From Trebonia sp. (lineage in GTDB: Bacteria > Actinomycetota > Actinomycetes > Streptosporangiales > Streptosporangiaceae), in contig JASHPP010000583.1 in NCBI GenBank assembly GCA_030038035.1, positions 1 to 6,033 of the forward strand: a stretch of 6,033 bases of DNA, given 5' to 3'. Position 1 is the stretch's first letter. Each line of letters starts with the position of its first letter. Both the position numbers and the translations under genes were made by a program. Positions 4,457-6,033 of the stretch are shown here, in pieces. The notes under the pieces were generated by a model. The model was given only the letters and a program-made list of their open reading frames with translations. It was not told the origin of the DNA and did not search any database.

Positions 4457-5176
4457 CTACGCGGGCGGGGCGACGGCGGCGGACTGGCCGGAGCGGCGCA
4501 GGGAATCGGCGACGAAACCGCTTGCCTTCAGTTCCTCAACCAGGTCGTGCAGGAACCGCGTGGTCTGCGGGCGCTTGGTCTTCGCCGTGCCGACGGCTTG
4601 CCGGATCTGCATGAACCGCCCCTCGATGAGCCGGAATCCCGGGTGCGTCGCGACGAACTCGGTCACCGGCTCCCTGACTCCGGCCGCCGCCTCCAGGTTC
4701 TGGGTGAGGAACTCCAGCGTTCCCTCCGCACCGCGTACCACGGTCGCGTGCCGCAGCGTGCGGGTCAGGAACAGGTCGTAGGCGGACCCGTGCTTGACGC
4801 CGATGCGCACGCCCGGGCTGTCGACGTCGTCCACCGTGGTCAACGGCGACCGGTCAGGTACCGCGTACACGCCTTCGATCAGCACATACGGGGCAGTGAA
4901 GGCTACCTCGGCCTCGCGCGCGGGCTCGATCCCGAGGAAGCAGATGCCCGCCCGTCCCGTCGTCACCGCCTCGAAGCAGTCGCGTGCGGCCCCGAAGCAG
5001 GTCAGCTCGGCCGGGACGTCGAGCCGGGCGGCGATCTCGCGCGCGAGGTCGACCGTGACGCCAGAAGGCTCGGCGGCGGTGCCTTGCGCCAGCACCGGGT
5101 TGTTCAGGTTGATCGCGGCCCGCAGCGCACCGCTTGGTGCCAGATCCGTGACGATCTCGGATGTCACCTTCGGCAT
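4457..5176 (-). CDS. Family-3 solute-binding-type protein (SBP_bac_3) without signal peptide
   Basis: 239 residues with the periplasmic-binding-protein type II fold of amino-acid ABC receptors. Seen: GALRAAINLNNPVLA (16-30, first strand), GVTVDLAREIAARLDVP (39-55), GRAGICFLGIEPAREAEVAF (74-93, the usual D-xx-R/E-xx-V-F segment at the first domain edge), TAPYVLIEGVYAV (94-106), then GVRIGVKHGSAYDLFL (122-137), where the second domain begins, and a C-terminal VEELKASGFVADSL helix. The N-terminus MPKVTSEIVTD is polar: no signal sequence or lipobox, so it should stay in the cytosol unless the start is wrong. No upstream in-frame start is likely, because the PAQR gene ends 4 nt before the ATG. There are no permease or ATPase genes in view. 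It could be a soluble sensor or enzyme-like relative. Weak ribosome site, so probably translationally coupled. Confidence 0.85.
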   Translation of the reverse strand: MPKVTSEIVTDLAPSGALRAAINLNNPVLAQGTAAEPSGVTVDLAREIAARLDVPAELTCFGAARDCFEAVTTGRAGICFLGIEPAREAEVAFTAPYVLIEGVYAVPDRSPLTTVDDVDSPGVRIGVKHGSAYDLFLTRTLRHATVVRGAEGTLEFLTQNLEAAAGVREPVTEFVATHPGFRLIEGRFMQIRQAVGTAKTKRPQTTRFLHDLVEELKASGFVADSLRRSGQSAAVAPPA

Positions 5177-5180
5177 GGGA

Positions 5181-5915
5181 TCAGGCCGTCCGGTACACGA
5201 CGAGCGACACGGCGGCGTACTGGGTGAGGTAAGCCGCGATCGTGAACGCGTGGAAGACCTCGTGGAACCCGAACCAATGCGGTGACGGGTTGGGCCGCTT
5301 CAGCGTGTAGACGACGGCACCGAGGCTGTACAGGATGCCCCCTGCCAGCACCAGCGCCAGGACCAGGGCTCCGGCGGTCGGCAGGAGCTGTGGCAGGACC
5401 AAGATCGCGACCCAGCCGAGCGCGATGAACAGCGACGTGATGAGCCAGCGCGGCGCGGGCCGCCAGGTGGATCGCCAGATGAGCCGGACCAGGGCGCCGG
5501 CCGCCGTCCCGGCCCAGATGATCGCCAGCACGCTCAGCCGCATCGGGCCGTGCAGCGCGAGCACCGCCAGCGGGGTATAGGTGCCGGCGATCACCAGCAG
5601 GATGCTCACGTGGTCGAACCGCGCCAGCAGGAGCCTGCGCCTGCTGGCTAGCGGTGACCGGTGGTAGGCCGCGGACACGCCGAACAGGGCCATGCAGCTG
5701 ACGGCGTACACCGCGGCGGCGAGCCTGGCCGACGGGGTCGGGGCAAGCGCGACCAGCACGACGCCGGCGACTGCGGCGGCAGGGAAGGCCCCGGCGTGCA
5801 GCAAGCCCCGGAGCCTGGGCGCCGGGCCGCCCGCATCGTCTGGCCCGGGCGGTGCGGGCGCGCCATCCCCGGTTCCGACGGCACCCGCGCCTGCCCTACC
5901 CACAGCCCTTCTCAT
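5181..5915 (-). CDS. trhA: Hemolysin III / PAQR family (TrhA-type) membrane protein
   Basis: 244 residues. After a Gly/Ala/Pro-rich cytoplasmic tail (1-36) come about seven membrane helices (near 40-60, 66-83, 104-122, 127-145, 157-176, 181-203 and 221-241). The family's metal-site residues are present: S81 and H85 in SAAYHR, D101-H102 in FDHVSILLVIAGTYTP, and H218/H222 in HEVFH of the last helix. Bacterial members (YqfA/TrhA) are linked to membrane energetics and lipid homeostasis; the hemolysin label is historical. The N-terminal extension is longer than in typical 205-220-residue homologues. The ATG at 5915 is fixed by AAGGAG (5927-5922) with a 6-nt spacer. It is the first gene of a likely two-gene operon with the solute-binding-type gene, 4 nt apart. 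A -10-like TAGGTT (5947-5942) lies upstream with no clear -35. Confidence 0.93.
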   Translation of the reverse strand: MRRAVGRAGAGAVGTGDGAPAPPGPDDAGGPAPRLRGLLHAGAFPAAAVAGVVLVALAPTPSARLAAAVYAVSCMALFGVSAAYHRSPLASRRRLLLARFDHVSILLVIAGTYTPLAVLALHGPMRLSVLAIIWAGTAAGALVRLIWRSTWRPAPRWLITSLFIALGWVAILVLPQLLPTAGALVLALVLAGGILYSLGAVVYTLKRPNPSPHWFGFHEVFHAFTIAAYLTQYAAVSLVVYRTA

Positions 5916-5921
5916 GGAGCG

Positions 5922-5927
5922 CTCCTT
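5922..5927 (-). promoter_or_regulatory. Shine-Dalgarno of the PAQR gene
   Basis: AAGGAG on the minus strand, 6 nt before the ATG at 5915. This is a canonical site and settles the start. Confidence 0.75.
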
Positions 5928-6033
5928 CCGGGCGGTCCGCTAACCTACGATACGGTGGGTTCGACCAGGCGAGTGACATTCGGCCCTGGAACCAGCCATG
6001 CGGTCCGCGGATCATCGGCGGTGGGTGATGCGA

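Noticed and set aside
5998..6033. Possible start of a plus-strand gene at the right edge
   Set aside because: The ATG at 5998 opens only 12 codons before the window ends, with a weak upstream GGA; too little to call.

Overview
This is a high-GC actinomycete-type chromosomal window. The evidence is codon usage with strongly G/C third positions, GTG and TTG starts, actinobacterial -10 hexamers placed exactly 6 nt before start codons (leaderless messages), and families typical of Actinomycetota. I cannot name a genus.

Layout, left to right. 1-381 (-): N-terminal half of a class I SAM methyltransferase cut by the window edge. 461-1300 (+): a TrmH/SpoU-family RNA 2'-O-methyltransferase, divergent from the first across 79 bp. 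1301-1571: non-coding, with a few weak hairpins. 1572-2303 (+): a single-pass membrane protein with a Pro/Ala/Ser/Thr-rich linker and an extracellular discoidin-like beta-sandwich domain. 2325-2897 (-): a Gln-rich, CxxC-containing protein of unknown function, convergent with the previous gene. 2995-3282 (-): a stand-alone GntR winged-helix regulator, divergent from 3444-3674 (+), a 76-residue protein of unknown function. 3681-3845 (-): a startless C-terminal protein remnant. 3846-4145 (-): a small helix-turn-helix protein. 4244-4288 (+): a 14-codon, lysine-rich micro-ORF divergent from the HTH gene, followed by a perfect GC-rich hairpin. 4457-5176 (-): a family-3 solute-binding-type protein without a signal peptide. 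It lies 4 nt downstream of 5181-5915 (-), a hemolysin III/PAQR (TrhA-type) seven-helix membrane protein, so the two are probably one operon.

The outer parts are ordinary housekeeping or accessory genes. The most interesting part is 3270-4340, which holds two small divergent regulator modules. In the first, a GntR regulator faces a small gene across an intergenic region with a palindrome, helically phased TATGGAC repeats, and a 12-bp leader hairpin whose loop is complementary to the gene's Shine-Dalgarno. In the second, an HTH regulator faces the lysine-rich micropeptide across two tandem copies of a GTCAA-N7-TTGAC operator that overlap back-to-back promoters. No element of either module is experimentally known to me. 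The motifs are read directly from the sequence, and the regulatory roles are inference.
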